Origin: Heloderma charlesbogerti
Lineage: Eukaryota; Chordata; Lepidosauria; Squamata; Helodermatidae
Direction of reading: 5' to 3'
DNA: 64,000 nt
Assembly: GCA_026122225.1 (NCBI GenBank)
Contig: JANEZZ010001570.1
Span: 5,146,001 to 5,210,000, forward strand
Positions 34,623 to 46,260 of this stretch are shown piece by piece. The translations under genes and the position numbers were made by a program. Position 1 is the stretch's first letter; each line of letters opens with the position of its first letter. The notes beneath the pieces are model-generated. The model worked only from the letters and a program-made list of their open reading frames with translations, searched no databases and was not told where the DNA came from.

Positions 34623-35169
34623 TTTAGCTGATTCTCCTTCCCTCTGCAGACCCAGAGCCACCTTGCCCACTGTTCCAGAGGGCCCCCAAATCTCTGGAGC
34701 ATTTATTTATTTTTTTGCACAGTGGGATATAGGGGACGGGGGACAGGGGGAATCAGCTAAGGTTTGGGTTACTATTTAAGAGTGGTAAATTGTCAAGCAC
34801 ACTTTTAAATCTCCTTAATAGCTAATTCAGGTGATTGAGTGCTGACAGGATTGAAGCCAAAACAGGCCCATTGAGAAACAAGAGGGATATATCAGCATGT
34901 TCAAATGAACTTTGAAGTATGTAGAAGTACAAAACATTTAAAAAAGAAACCGAAAAACAAACACAGGCAACCCTCCTCCTTCTCCCCAAAACAACATCAG
35001 CCCAATGAGGACTGGGTTTGCTTTGTCACCTCCAGGAGCCAATGCCATGGAATGCTGAGTGTCAGTTGGGGGCTGTCCTCACAGGGGATTTGCTGCGAAT
35101 TGGGAGCATTTCAAGGTTGTTGGCAGCAGATGACATCAAAGCCAATCTGCAGCCACTCTGGAGATTTCT

Positions 35170-35380
35170 GGTGGAAAAGCCAGATTTTCTGAGACTAATT
35201 TTACTCAATATTATTTCTTTAAATCAGGTTCTCTGCACTTCTGGTGCTGTGTGCTCCTATCCTCTGCATTTACTTCAGCATGATAGCCCTACCCAGGGGT
35301 GTGTCTTTCACCTGGTTGTGACCTCACTGAGCCTTTCCAGCCTTCAGAATCACCCTGCACTCCCATTTTACCAGTAATTA
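35170..35380. repeat. Interspersed family E, copy 1
   Basis: Contains tgcacttctggtgctgtgtg, tgcatttactt and atgatagccctaccc followed by gtgtctttcacctg. The reverse complement of the same order of blocks appears at 50290-50475, so this is a dispersed repeat. No coding capacity recognised. Confidence 0.5.
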
Positions 35381-35595
35381 GGCTCTGTGATGATACAGTT
35401 CTCTGATGTCTGCATTATTTCACTTCTCTGTTGTTGTGTTAAATCGCATCTCCGATATTGTGTAAAGTCTCTTCTTTGATGTTATGTAAAGTCGCTTCTC
35501 TGATCTGGCAAAGTCTTGGGAATCTGTCATTGCAAGCAGGGAGAAAGTGCCCAGAGAAGGAGAAAAGCAGGGGGGTGGGATGGAAGCAATAACTC

Positions 35596-36132
35596 TGTCA
35601 GGAGCGCCCTGGTGGCCTCTTTCAGTAGACTCCAGTAGCCAACTCAAGACACAGACAAAAGGATTCTTTTCAAAGCTTTAATCCTTTTACAACTTAATGA
35701 CTCTTTCAGATGCTAATCACTAGTGACTAAAGCAAGGAACAGCAGAGTGGCCTATGCTTTGAGTAGGCAGTTGATCCCCGTTTGAAAGAGAGTCACTTGA
35801 AGACCCAGAACTTATGAGCTAGGGAGAGATCCTCCCTCTTTCCCTTGGGTCCATGGGAGGTGGCCGTTGCTTGTGCTCCAAATGGGTGCTAAGCTTCCTT
35901 TCCGTGCCCTCCATCACTCATCGCTCTCTGCATCTGCGTCGAGCATCTAGCAGCCTCGTTCCCCACTTTCTCACTGCCAGGATCACTATATATCTCAGGA
36001 ATGCTGGCAGGAGGAATCTCTGCCAGCTGCTGTGCCTGTGAGGGATGAGCTGGCTCCTCTCCCACGGATTGCTGTTCCTCCTCAGAATCAGAACTGCTCT
36101 GGGGCTCTATGGGCTCAGTTTCCACCCTGACA
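35596..36132 (-). mobile_element. Solo LTR 1 (TSD aactc)
   Basis: 537 bp, on the minus strand starting TGTCAGGGTGG and ending CTCCTGACA, that is TG...CA termini. Flanked by the direct 5-bp repeat aactc (35591-35595 and 36133-36137). A polyadenylation-like attaaa occurs on the minus strand near 35680. No internal gag/pol lies beside it, so it is a solo LTR formed by LTR-LTR recombination. A 5-bp duplication fits Gypsy-type or some retroviral elements. On the minus strand a 78-codon open frame (35889-36125) begins only seven bases into the LTR. Confidence 0.88.
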
Positions 36133-36179
36133 AACTCTGCGACGGTTTGCAGGAATGGGGCAAAATTGGGGGTGGGTAG

Positions 36180-36719
36180 TATCAGGAGTGCCCTAGCTGC
36201 GTCTTACAGTCCCCTCCAACAGCCAACTCAAGACACAGATGAAGAGGATTCTTTCCAAGGCTTTATTCCTTTACAACTTAATGACTCTTTGAGATGCTAA
36301 TCACCAGCGACTAAGCAAGGAACTGTACTGGGGTAGTTAGCAGAGTAGCCTAAGCTCCAGGTAAGGTAGTTGGTCCCTGTTTGAAGGAGAAGAGCAGGAA
36401 ACCTCTGAATGTAGGGGCTATGGAGAGGTCCTCCCTCTTACCCTTGGGTCCTCGGGACGCAACCGTTGTTTTAGCGCCAAGCGGGCCGAGCGCCTCCTCT
36501 CGGTGCCCTCCATCTGGCGCCGCTCCCTGTGTCTGTGCCGAGCGTCCAGCAAGACCCCATCCCCTGTTCTCTCGCTGCCAGGGTCACTATCTCTCTCAGG
36601 AATGCAGGCAGGAGGAATCTCTCCCTGCCGCTGTGCCTGTGAGCGATGAGCGAGCTTGTTGCTCTTCCTCAGAATCAGAACTGCTCTGGGGCTCTATGGG
36701 CTCAGTTTCCACCCTGACA
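36180..36719 (-). mobile_element. Solo LTR 2 (TSD ggtag)
   Basis: 540 bp, same family and orientation as LTR 1, diverged by substitutions and small indels. Termini TGTCAGGG and CCTGATA (final CA mutated to TA). Flanked by ggtag at 36175-36179 and 36720-36724. AATAAA is present on the minus strand at about 36263. The early open frame of LTR 1 is shared for about 20 codons here and then shifts through an indel; a basic Arg/Ser-rich frame continues beyond it. An independent insertion, since its target duplication differs. Confidence 0.87.
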
Positions 36720-36724
36720 GGTAG

Positions 36725-36960
36725 GATGCTCTCAGGGGGAGCCTTCAGATGCTGCACTCGAGAACCAGGGATTTTATCTTCTCAAGGAAAAAGTGTGCAC
36801 ATTGGGAAAAATGCAGTGGAAGCAATAACTCTGTGGCAGATTGCTGGAATGTGGCGAAATGGGGCTTGGGGGAATGCTCTTGAGGGAACCTTCAGATGCT
36901 GCACTGGATAATTGCGGATTTTGGTTTCTTTAGGGAAATCTGCACACATGGGGGAAAATT
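36725..36960. repeat. Tandem duplication hosting the two solo LTRs
   Basis: Positions 36817-36960 repeat the sequence that surrounds the LTRs: tggaagcaataactctg is at 35581 (interrupted by LTR 1) and at 36817, and ccttcagatgctgcact is at 36742 and 36889. Subtracting both LTRs and their duplications leaves 74 bp between these markers in unit 1 versus 72 bp in unit 2. Confidence 0.8.
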
Positions 36961-36989
36961 AGTTGCTCTCCATTCATAATAATGTAGTA

Positions 36990-37245
36990 GCAGGGGGGAG
37001 CCTGGACCTGGGCCAGGACATACGCCTCTTTCATTGGTTGAGCAGCCCCTGCCAGTTTCATGATGTCCAGTTCTACTCCCCCCATGCCACCCAGAAGTAT
37101 GTTACTTTCAAGCTCTGTGTGACACCTGAAAATCAGCTTATCTTGCTTCATGTGTCCCTGATGGACCAAAGCCAACTCCATGAAAATCCGGATAATACTC
37201 CAATGTGCTTCTCATTCCGTTGTCTTGAAGATCCCCCCTTGGAAA
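36990..37245 (+). repeat. Interspersed family D, copy 1
   Basis: Blocks ggttgagcagcccctgcc and catgaaaatccggataatac recur at 59390-59640 (+) and, for the first block, at 49455-49520 (-). Function unknown; no reverse transcriptase motif was recognised. Confidence 0.5.
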
Positions 37246-38109
37246 AGAAAAGAAAAATCAGAAAATCATGAGGAGGCGAGTATGTTCAGGGGTGACCCTA
37301 CTATTAGCTACAGGTGGCTGGGGGTAATGGGGAAACGGAGGAGAGAGCTGTGTGTGTCATGCTCAGCCAGTCTTGAGCCCCCAAGCTAGCCTGCTGCCCT
37401 CATGTGCGGTGGAGATGCTTTCCTGTCGCTAGTGTTAAAATCAACAGCTGCTGCCAATCTCATTGGCTTTTGTATGTGGAACTGGGGAGGGCGGGGGCAC
37501 CCCTTGACCTTCATCTCAAGCTGCAAAATATCTTGGGCTTGTCCTGGCTGCCTTGGCCCGCTTGAGTCTCATACAGCTTATCATGTCCTGAAGGAGGTGT
37601 ATCTAGAGCCTTCAAGTGCTTTATGCTAATGAAACAGGAGGGCATGGCTGATTGGCTGGAACATGAACTCTTGATAGCGGGAATGGGCACACTGCAACCT
37701 TCTGTTGCAGGTCCCACTTGTTATGCATATTTTTACAATTAAGTTTAAAGAGATGGTATCATGCTTGGGCCCTTTCATTCTGATTTATACAATGAAATGT
37801 TCTGGAGTTATCAAACTGATTTGTGTGTTTACTACGATAAACAGAGAGGTAGTGCAATGTAAGAAATAATAGTAGTGTGCTTTGTCACATTATGTGTCAC
37901 ATATGGACTTGTGGGCACCATGTGATTTGAAGAGGGCCAAGTGTGTGCCAGGTTAGTGGGAGGGCTTCAGTTTTCTGCCTTGAGGCCAAAATATATTGGT
38001 CTGGCCCTGAAAATAAATTGCCATTAAAATTTCATTGACAATGGAATCGTAATAATGGGATCCGAATGGGTCAACTGGCAGATCCTGAAGTACCCATCAC
38101 CCTCCATGT

Positions 38110-38898
38110 TTCATAGAATCATAGAATAGTAGGGTTGGAAGGGGCCTACAAGGCCATCGAGTCCAACCCCCTGCTCAATGCAGGAATCCAAGTCAGAGCA
38201 TCCCAGACAGGTGGCTGTCCAGCCTCATCTTGAACGTCTCCAGTGTGGGAGAGCCCACCACCTTCCTAGGTAAATGGTTCCATTGTTGTATTGCTCTAAC
38301 AGTCAGGAATTTTTCCTGATGTTCAGCCGGAATCTGGCTTCCTGTAACTTGAGCCCATTATTCCGTGTCCTGCACTCTGGGATGATCGAGAAGAGATCCT
38401 GGCCTTCCTCTCTGTGACAACCTTTCAACTACTTGAAGAGCACTATCATATCTCCCCTCAATCTTCTCTTCTCAAGGCTAAACATGTCCAGTTCTTTCAG
38501 TCTCTCCTCATAGGGCTTGTTTCCAGTCCCCTGATCATCTTCGTTGCCCTTCTCTGAACTCTCTCCAGTTTGTCTGCATCCTTCTTAAAGTGTGGTGCCC
38601 AGAACTGGACTCAATACTCCAGATGAGGCCTAACCAGTGCTGAGTAGAGGGGAACTAGTACTTCCTGGGATTTGGAAGCTATGCTTCTATTAATGCAGCC
38701 CAAAATAGCATTGGCCTTTTTTGCAGCCACATCACATTGTTGGCTCATATTCAGCTTGTGATCAACAACAATTCCAAGATCCTTCTCGCTTGTAGTGTGG
38801 TTGAGCCACGTATCCCCCATCTTGTAACTGTGCATTGGGTTTCTTTTTCCTAGGTGCAGAACTTGGCATTTATCCCTATTAAATGTCATTCTCTCCAA
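38110..38898 (-). mobile_element. CR1-type LINE, 3' portion
   Basis: Minus-strand copy starting its 3' end at 38110 with catagaatcatagaatagta and the ggttggaaggggcc block; coding part KCQVLHLGKRNPMHSYKMGD through YSALVRPHLEY, nearly identical to the copy at 21282-22365. Truncated just upstream of the FADD site. Confidence 0.9.
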
Positions 38899-39394
38899 AA
38901 CATTAAATGTTTCACTTACAGTTTGCAGGAGTATGTACCTTCCAGTAAATACAGAAGTTAAATGAAAATCTAAAAGCCCAGTTAGACGTAGGTGTTGCTA
39001 AATTTAAAGCTATAAAGACAGATGGGAGAGTCAAGACAGGAAGAAATTGATTGAAAATCAGAGCAGCCTGAGCTATTCAATAAAAGAGTAGTAAAGAATG
39101 AGAAATGCAAACCGCCTTGGGTGGAGAATAGATACGTGACGTGCACTTTGTTTCTGACCTTTAAGCCCTGTGGACAGTGGTTTTGTTATATACTTTGGAG
39201 GGATGCAGTTGTTTAATATTTTATATTAAATGTGTTTTTCTCTCTGAAGTGTTGCAATACATTTATTTCAGCAAGAACTGGGCTAGTTTAGGTGCTTGCC
39301 TCTTTGAAGCAGGCACTCTTTGGATGCAGACATACATTCTAATATATATATCTATACCCTTTCCACAAGTGTGGTGGGATATGCTACTCACGCC

Positions 39395-39530
39395 TTTTAT
39401 CTCCTGCATTTTATCCTCAGAACAACCATGTGAGGTAAGTTAGATTCAGAGCGAGTGACTGGCCCAAGCACATCCAGTGTTTTTAAGGGGTTGGGGGGCA
39501 AGGACTGGGTCTCTTTAGTTCTATCCAGTT
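39395..39530 (-). repeat. MIR-like / tRNA-SINE relic
   Basis: Contains acaaccatgtgaggtaag and gagtgactggcccaag, a motif pair shared with 61585-61770, where a box B-like gatttgaacttgg is also kept. Such blocks are typical of old amniote CORE-SINE-like repeats (family recollection). Confidence 0.5.
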
Positions 39531-39672
39531 ATTTGGCCTAATGAAACACTTAACTGCCTCACCACAATTGCCGCAATGGTATAAAAGGAAGTCTTGTACA
39601 AAGAATCATATACACTTTTTAATCTTTCTCTCAAACCAGTTCTGATTTTATTCTGAGAACTGGAGATAATGT

Positions 39673-42600
39673 TGTTGTAGTTTATTCGGTCAGTCACTTC
39701 CGACTCTTCGTGACTTCATGGACCAGCCCATGCCAGAGCTTCCTGTCGGCAGTCGCCACCCCCAGCTCCCCCAAGGTCGAGCCCGTCACCTCCAGAATGT
39801 CATCCATCCACTTTGCCCTTGGTCGGCCCCTCTTCCTTTTGCCTTCCACTTTCCCTAGCATCAGCATCTTCTCCAGGGTATCCTGTCTTCTCATGATGTG
39901 GCCAAAGTACTTCAGTTTTGCCCTTAATATTCCCTCAAGTGAACAGTCTGGCTTTATTTCCTGGAGTATGGACTGGTTTGATCTTCTTGCAGTCCAAGGC
40001 ACTCTCAGAATTTTCCTCCAGTACCACAGTTCAAAAGCATCTATCTTCCTTCGCTTAGCCTTCCTTATGGTCCAGCTCTCGCAGCCTTAGGTTAATATGG
40101 GAAATACCATTGCTTTAACTATGTGGACCTTTGTTGTCAGTGTGATGTCTCTGCTCTTCACTATTTTATCAAGATTTCTCATTGCTCTCCTCCCAAGCAG
40201 TAAACGTCTTCTGATTTCCTGGCTGCAGTCAGCGTCTGCAGTAATCTTTGCGCCTAGAAAGACAAAGTCTGTCACTGCCTCCACGTTTTCTCCCTCTATT
40301 TGCCAGTTATCAATCAAGCTGGTTGCCATCATCTTGGTTTTTTTGAGGTTTAACTGCAACCCAACTTTCGCACTTTCTGCTTTCACCTTCGTCATAAGGT
40401 CCCTCAGCTCCTCCTCGCTTTCAACCATCAAAGTGGTATCATCCGCATATCTGAGATTGTTAATGTTTCTTCCAGCGATTTGAACTCCAGCCTTGGCTTC
40501 ATCAAGCCCAGCACGTTGCATGATATGTTCTGCGTACAGGTTGAATAGGTAGGGTGAGAGTATACAACACTGCCGTGCTCCTTTCCCAATCTTAAACCAG
40601 TCCGTTGTTCCATGGTCTGTTCTTACTGTTGCTACTTGGTTGTTATACAGATTCCTCAGGAGGCAGACAAGATGACTTGGTATCCCCATACCACCAAGAA
40701 CTTGCCACAATTTGTGATGATCCGCACAGTCAAAGGCTTTAGAATAGTCAATAAAACAGAAATAGATGTTTTTCTGAAACTCCCTGGCTTTCTCCATTAT
40801 CCAGCGGATATTGGCAATTTGGCCTCTAGTTCCTCTGCCTTTTCTAAACCCAGCTTGTACATCTGGCAATTCTCGTTCCATGAATTGCTGGAGTCTACCT
40901 TGCAAGATCTTGAGCATTATCTTACTGGCATGTGAAATAAGTGCCATTGTTCGATAGTTTGAACATTCTTTGGTGCTTCCCTTTTTTGGTATGGGGATAT
41001 AGGTTGATTTTTTCCAATCTGTTGGCCATTCTTGTATTTTCCAAATTTGCTGGCATATGGCATGCATCACCTTGACAGCATCATCTTGCAAGATTTTAAA
41101 CAGTTCAGCTGGGATACCGTCATCTCCTGCTGCCTTGTTATTAGCAATGCTTCTTAAGGCCCATTCAACCTCACTCTTCAGGATGTCTGGCTCTAGCTCA
41201 CTGACCACACCATCAAATCTATCCCCGATATTATTATCCTTCCTATACAGATCTTCCGTATATTCTTGCCACCTTTTCTTGATCTCTTCTGCTTCTGTTA
41301 GGTCCTTGCCATCTTTGTTTTTGATCATACCCATTTTTGCCTGGAATTTACCTCCGATGTTTCTAATTTTCTGGAAGAGGTCTCTTGTCCTTCCTATTCT
41401 ATTATCTTCTTCCACTTCCGCGCATTGCTTGTTTAAAAATAATTCCTGATCTCTTCTGGCTAACCTCTGGAATTTTGCATTTAATTGGGCATATCTCCCC
41501 CTATCACTGTTGCCTTTTGCTTTCCTTCTTTCTTGGGCTGCTTCCAGTGTCTCAGCAGACAGCCATCTTGCCTTCTTGGTTTTCTTTTTTTTGGGGACGT
41601 TTTTTGTTGCCGCCTCCTGAACAATGTTGCGAACTTCTGTCCATAGTTCTTCCGGGACCCTATCTACTAAATCTAGTCCCTTAAATCTATTCTTCACCTC
41701 CACTGCATATTCATGAGGAATATTAGTGAGCTCATATCTATCTGATCTGTGGGTCTTCCCTATTCTCTTTAGTCTGATTCTAAATTGTGCAATAAGAAGT
41801 TTGTGATCTGAACTACAATCAGCTCCAGGTCTTGTTTTTACCAACTGCATAGATGTCCGCCACCTTTGGCTACAAAGGATGTAGTCAATCTGATTTCAGT
41901 GTCGACCGTCTGGTGAAGTCCATGTATAAAGTCGTCTCTTAGGTTGCTGGAAGAGAGTGTTTGTTATGCACAGTGAGTTGTCTTGGCAAAATTCTATCAG
42001 CCTATGTCCTGCTTCATTTTGTTCTCCCAGACCATGCTTGCCTGTAATTCCAGGTGTCGTTTGACTACCCACCTTAGCATTCCAGTCTCCTGTAATGAAA
42101 ATAACATCTTTTTTTGGCGTACTATCCAGTAGGTGCTGCAGATCCTCATAGAACTGATCTACTTTTGCTTCTTCAGCATCTGTGGTCGGGGTGTATATTT
42201 GGATCACTGTGATGTTAAATGGCTTACCCTGAATTCAAATTGAGATCATTCTGTCATTTTTTGGATTGTATCCAAGCACTGCTTTAGCCAGTTTATTATT
42301 AATTATGAAGGCTACTCCATTTCTTCTGTGGTCCTCTTGTCCACAGTAGTAGATCTGGTGGTCATTTGATGTGAAGTGGCCCATTCCAGTCCATTTCAGT
42401 TCACTGACACCCAAAATGTCTATATTTAATCTTGACATCTCCTCAATAACCACATCCAATTTGCCCTGGTTCATAGATCTTACATTCCAGGTTCCTATGG
42501 TGTGTTGATCTTTAGAACATCGGATTCGTCGTTCACCACCAGCACCATCGGCTGCTAGCCATCCTTTCGGCTTTGAGCTAGCTGCGTCATCACATCTGGG

Positions 42601-42900
42601 GCTAGTTGAACTTATCCTCTGTTCCTCCCCAGTAGCATTTTGACCATCTTCCGACCTGGGTGTCCCATCTTCCGATGGTATACCGACATATCTCTGGTTG
42701 TACTGATCCATTTAGTTTTCATGGCAAGAATAATGGGGTGGGTTGCTGTTGCCTTCCCCAGGGATCGTATTTAGTCTGACCTCTCTGCCATGACCTTCCC
42801 GTCTTGGGTGTCCCTTCATGGTTTAGCTCATGACATCATTGAGGTGCTCAAGCTCCAGCACCACGACAAGGTAACGATCTCCTTTGCTGAAGACTGGAGG
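39673..42900 (-). mobile_element. RTE/BovB-like LINE, near full length
   Basis: About 3.2 kb on the minus strand. One frame runs from ATG 42711 to the stop at 39694, about 1,006 codons, interrupted by only three stops: TGA at 42237-42235, TGA at 41898-41896 and TAA at 40089-40087. Endonuclease domain at about residues 70-305 (TWNVRSMNQGKLD, SELKWTG, GDWNAKVG, SDH near 301). Reverse transcriptase at about 490-800 (FIDYSKAFD near 655, YADD near 755). The C-terminus has LRVPWTARRSNQS-like and YFGHIMRRQD blocks. The 3' tail is cagtt/aacaaca-like at 39673. RTE/BovB elements are widespread in squamates. Confidence 0.93.
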
Positions 42901-43359
42901 TAATAAAAAGGACATAATAGCAATATAATATATGAGAAGACAGGATGATCACTGAATGTGTGTGGTGATAAGCCTAAGAGAGAGGATGAGGGAGCCTCTT
43001 CTGGATATGGAAATAACTAGTTACAGCACTGATCTTGATATAAGACTGGTCTTTTATTAGGTTATAGTTAGTGTAGATTAATAGCAAGGAAAATACGTCT
43101 AGAATTATTTTAAATTAGATAAAGTTCTAGCATTCATTGCCATATGTTAATAGAAATGCTCTAATTGAATGGCTTGGACTGCTTCATTTTCTGGTTGTTA
43201 TAATAAATGTGCAAGAATAAAAGCTGTTGGGGCAAATGTCAAAGCACACTCATAGCTGCTGTGAGGCATATACAGAGAGTTAAAGAAGCAAAGATGACAA
43301 ATATAGCTGACTAGGTCTGCTCCTGTAAACAATGAAAGATCCATTCAGCTACTCTCTAG

Positions 43360-43690
43360 CCTAGCATTCCCCAACCTGGTACCTTCTACATGTTGTGGAC
43401 TACAAGCCACATAATCCCTGGCCACCGGTAGTCTAAAACTTCTAGAGGACACTATGTTGGGGAATGCTGCTCTAGTCAGACACACTAATCTACCTGTCTA
43501 GCAACAAATTTCTGCCCAGTGCAAGCTACCTGTGGAGAAGCTGCCTATGGAACTGTTGAAAGGCACAATGCCTAGGGCTGCCTTCTCCAACATGGTGCCC
43601 TTCAGTTGTTTTGGACTTCAACTCCCAGCAACCCCTGCCGGCATGACCAATGGGCAAGAATCCTGGGAGTTGCAGTCCAAAGCATCTTAA
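43360..43690. repeat. Two hAT-like palindromic MITEs in a row
   Basis: First copy 43360-43470 (attccccaacctggtacc ... tatgttggggaatgctg), second copy 43582-43690 (ctccaacatggtgccctt ... ctgggagttgcagtccaaag), separated by about 110 bp. Both are foldback units with no coding content. Confidence 0.65.
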
Positions 43691-44012
43691 GCCAAAGAAC
43701 AAAACAGAGTAGCAGTAAACCTAGTTAGCAGGTGTATATTTATGAGGTTGTTCATTTAGTGAAGCACTGAAAATACTCAGAACTGCGGTTGCCAGGTTAT
43801 GGAAAATGGAGAATGTATTTCTTCTGCTTCTTTCTCTGTTTGTCTTTAACTGCTGGACTGTGAAATTAAACACAACTCTATCCTAGTAAGCACTTAAGGA
43901 TAGCTGGCTGGGGAATGCTGGGAGTTGTAGGACTTTTTTCTGCCTAAACCTGCATAGGATTGCACCCTAAGTCAATTAAATTGTGTCTACCAAAACAAAT
44001 ATGTGAGAGAGC

Positions 44013-45130
44013 TTGTACGATAATGCTTCTGGGAACAGAGTTCAAGGTAGCAAGCAGGAAAGGAATTTCATAATTCCCTCATCACCACTATCCAGTACTC
44101 TTTCATTGCATTTAGTAGTATTGGAGAATATGCTCCAGATTAATTTCTTCATACATACAGCCACACCATGTGGCTCTATTAAAGAGAGGTCTGCCTGCAG
44201 CCAAACACTAGGGTATAATTACGCAGTCATTGTTAACATGGTAATTATGTCACAAAGCCACCACTTTAGTGGCATGGTTACCATTTTGTAAATGTTATAG
44301 CACTGGCCAATATCATGGCTTACCTCCACATGGATTTAGCCCACATCATAAAGACTTTCATATGTAGGATAGAATCTCTGTAAAATATAGACATAAAATA
44401 TGTATATAGTATATTCTTATTGTCCAAAACAAAACTAAAACCATTTGAACATATGACTCTGGTTGGTGGATGTGTGAGCTTTACCTCGTCAACGGCTTGC
44501 CCCATATTGACACGATCAGGTACAACAAACCTAATATTTCTTCAGAGATCAACCACATCCTGCAAGAAAAACATTCCTCTTTGTTGCAGGGGGGCGGGGT
44601 TGATCAGCCACAGACACTAGTATCATCTGTACTGAAGAAAGGCAAAGACATAATCCTGCTATCCACGATTATCCTGCTACTACCACAATACAGTGGGAGA
44701 GGAGAGCAGGGGAAGCCACCACTAAGGGCCTGACATGACTGAACATGACTTTATGCAAGTGGTTCAAACATTATTTAGACTGACCATGTCTCTGTCTTAA
44801 CAAAAAGCAGCTGCAGGGGCACCTACCCCCGCCCCAACAAGTGTGGGAATACCATGTCCTGGAGAGGGATTAACCTTTTTCACCTGTGCTGAAAATGGCC
44901 AATACCATCCAAGCTAGTATTTGCACCATTTGAAAAAAAAAAGGGGGGGGCAAATAGAAGCTTGGGAGGATGGTGATTTTGGGGAGAAAAACATTGGGGA
45001 AGAGTACTGCCTCCTCCTGTGTTACAGCCCTGTGATGTAAATTTGGGATCCCCCAGACTGCCTTTTGTAAACAAACAGACATTTTATTTATTTATTTACA
45101 TTTCTAATCCTTCTAATAACCAGTGTGATT
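44013..45130. other. Intergenic stretch, nothing firmly recognised
   Basis: Short frames only. The segment 44500-44745 is moderately GC-rich, contains gcaggggggcggggttgatc and could be a relic repeat, but no family was recognised. Confidence 0.35.
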
Positions 45131-45138
45131 GGTCAATC

Positions 45139-45935
45139 TAAGGGCCGATCTACATTGCGCCCGCCATCGCAATGAATTTGATGTCCCGTCGGGTTAAACG
45201 CTCTCGCATTAAAACGTGATTATTCACACTCACCCATTTTCCCTGTTGCAGTGCTTCATCGAATGTGCAAGCTTCAGAACTTTGAATCTTCAAAGATCAT
45301 ACCTGAATTAGAAAAAAAAAAACATCGCGGAGAAGCCCTGATTCTGCGAGGATAAAGCCTTAATTTTAAAAAATTCGCTTCTTCCATATAGCCGTGATAG
45401 GCTACATAAATACTTACGTAGCCTATCACGGCTAATGCAGGGATGCCATTTGCATGCCTGTGGAAGCTGTGATAGGCTGTGTAAATATTTACATAGCCAA
45501 TCACGGCAAAAAAAAGGGAATGCAAATGGCGGAGGCTACGGCGGCCACCTTTTTTGTTCCCCCCCCTTTTTTTGCCATGATATGTAGGCTACATAAATAT
45601 TTACATAACCTATCACGGCAAAAAAAAAGGGGGGGGAAGGGAACGCAAATGGCAGCATTTTTTTTTTCCACGATAGGCTACGTAAATATTTACGTAGCCT
45701 ATCATGGCAAAATACGGGGACGCAAATGGCGGCAGCTACAGCAGCCACCATTTGCATCCCTGCAGGCTGCCCAGCGGCCGGATGTCCGGCTGCGGGCGGC
45801 CCTGGCCGGCAGCTCCGCAGAATCTCCGCGGAGCGGAGCTGGCTGGAGAGAATTTCGGGAGGAGGGACGGATCACCTCCCCCCCACCGCGAATGTCACCC
45901 TTTGAAAAGGTAAGTGACTTTCATACATCCCTAAG
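45139..45935. repeat. Foldback element with four related hairpins (family B, copy 1)
   Basis: Four hairpins share the arm (t)gataggcta(c/t)...: 45389-45434, 45466-45507, 45574-45620 and 45668-45708, with stems of about 17-20 bp and A+T-rich loops around taaatatttac. They are spaced by gcaaatggcggc-type blocks. The right part (45755-45870) is very GC-rich and is matched by 51570-51690. Long T/A and C/G tracts extend the third hairpin stem. Confidence 0.7.
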
Positions 45936-46169
45936 TAAAAGTTGACCCCAGTTGGGGTACAAATCTACCCCAAGAAATAGGTAGCATTGTTTAAGCCATG
46001 ACAGAAAGCAAGAGCTTTTAACACGTTCTGGTTCACAATTTAATGATGTTCTCAAATACATTTGAGTTACTAAGTTACGAAGCTGTGAAGCATTATCAAA
46101 TAGTTTTTAAACAGATATGTGAAGCAAATATTTTCCAGGGCATTGCATGGCCAGTGAGAGCAATGCATG

Positions 46170-46260
46170 TGTTCACCCAAGACATTTTGCTGCCTGAAGT
46201 GAAACCCAAATTGTGCCACCCCTCTGTCCCATTAGGACCACTACTTTAAAGGTCTTGCTG
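46170..46260 (+). repeat. Second copy of the caagacattttgct repeat
   Basis: caagacattttgctgcctgaa and a ccaaattgtgccacccc block match 1905-1965; an additional gccatggtgtcacctgaagc at 46320 may be the same family. Confidence 0.4.

Noticed and set aside
40612..41684. Frames of 99-130 codons on the + strand
   Set aside because: They are antisense shadows of the RTE reverse transcriptase frame.
45389..45708. Regularly spaced repeats resembling a CRISPR array
   Set aside because: This is vertebrate DNA, units are palindromes of unequal spacing, and the spacers are themselves related.
45454..45945. 163-codon frame with repeated peptide CVNIYIANHG-like units
   Set aside because: The repetition comes from the DNA hairpins; the frame contains homopolymer runs and has no protein family match.
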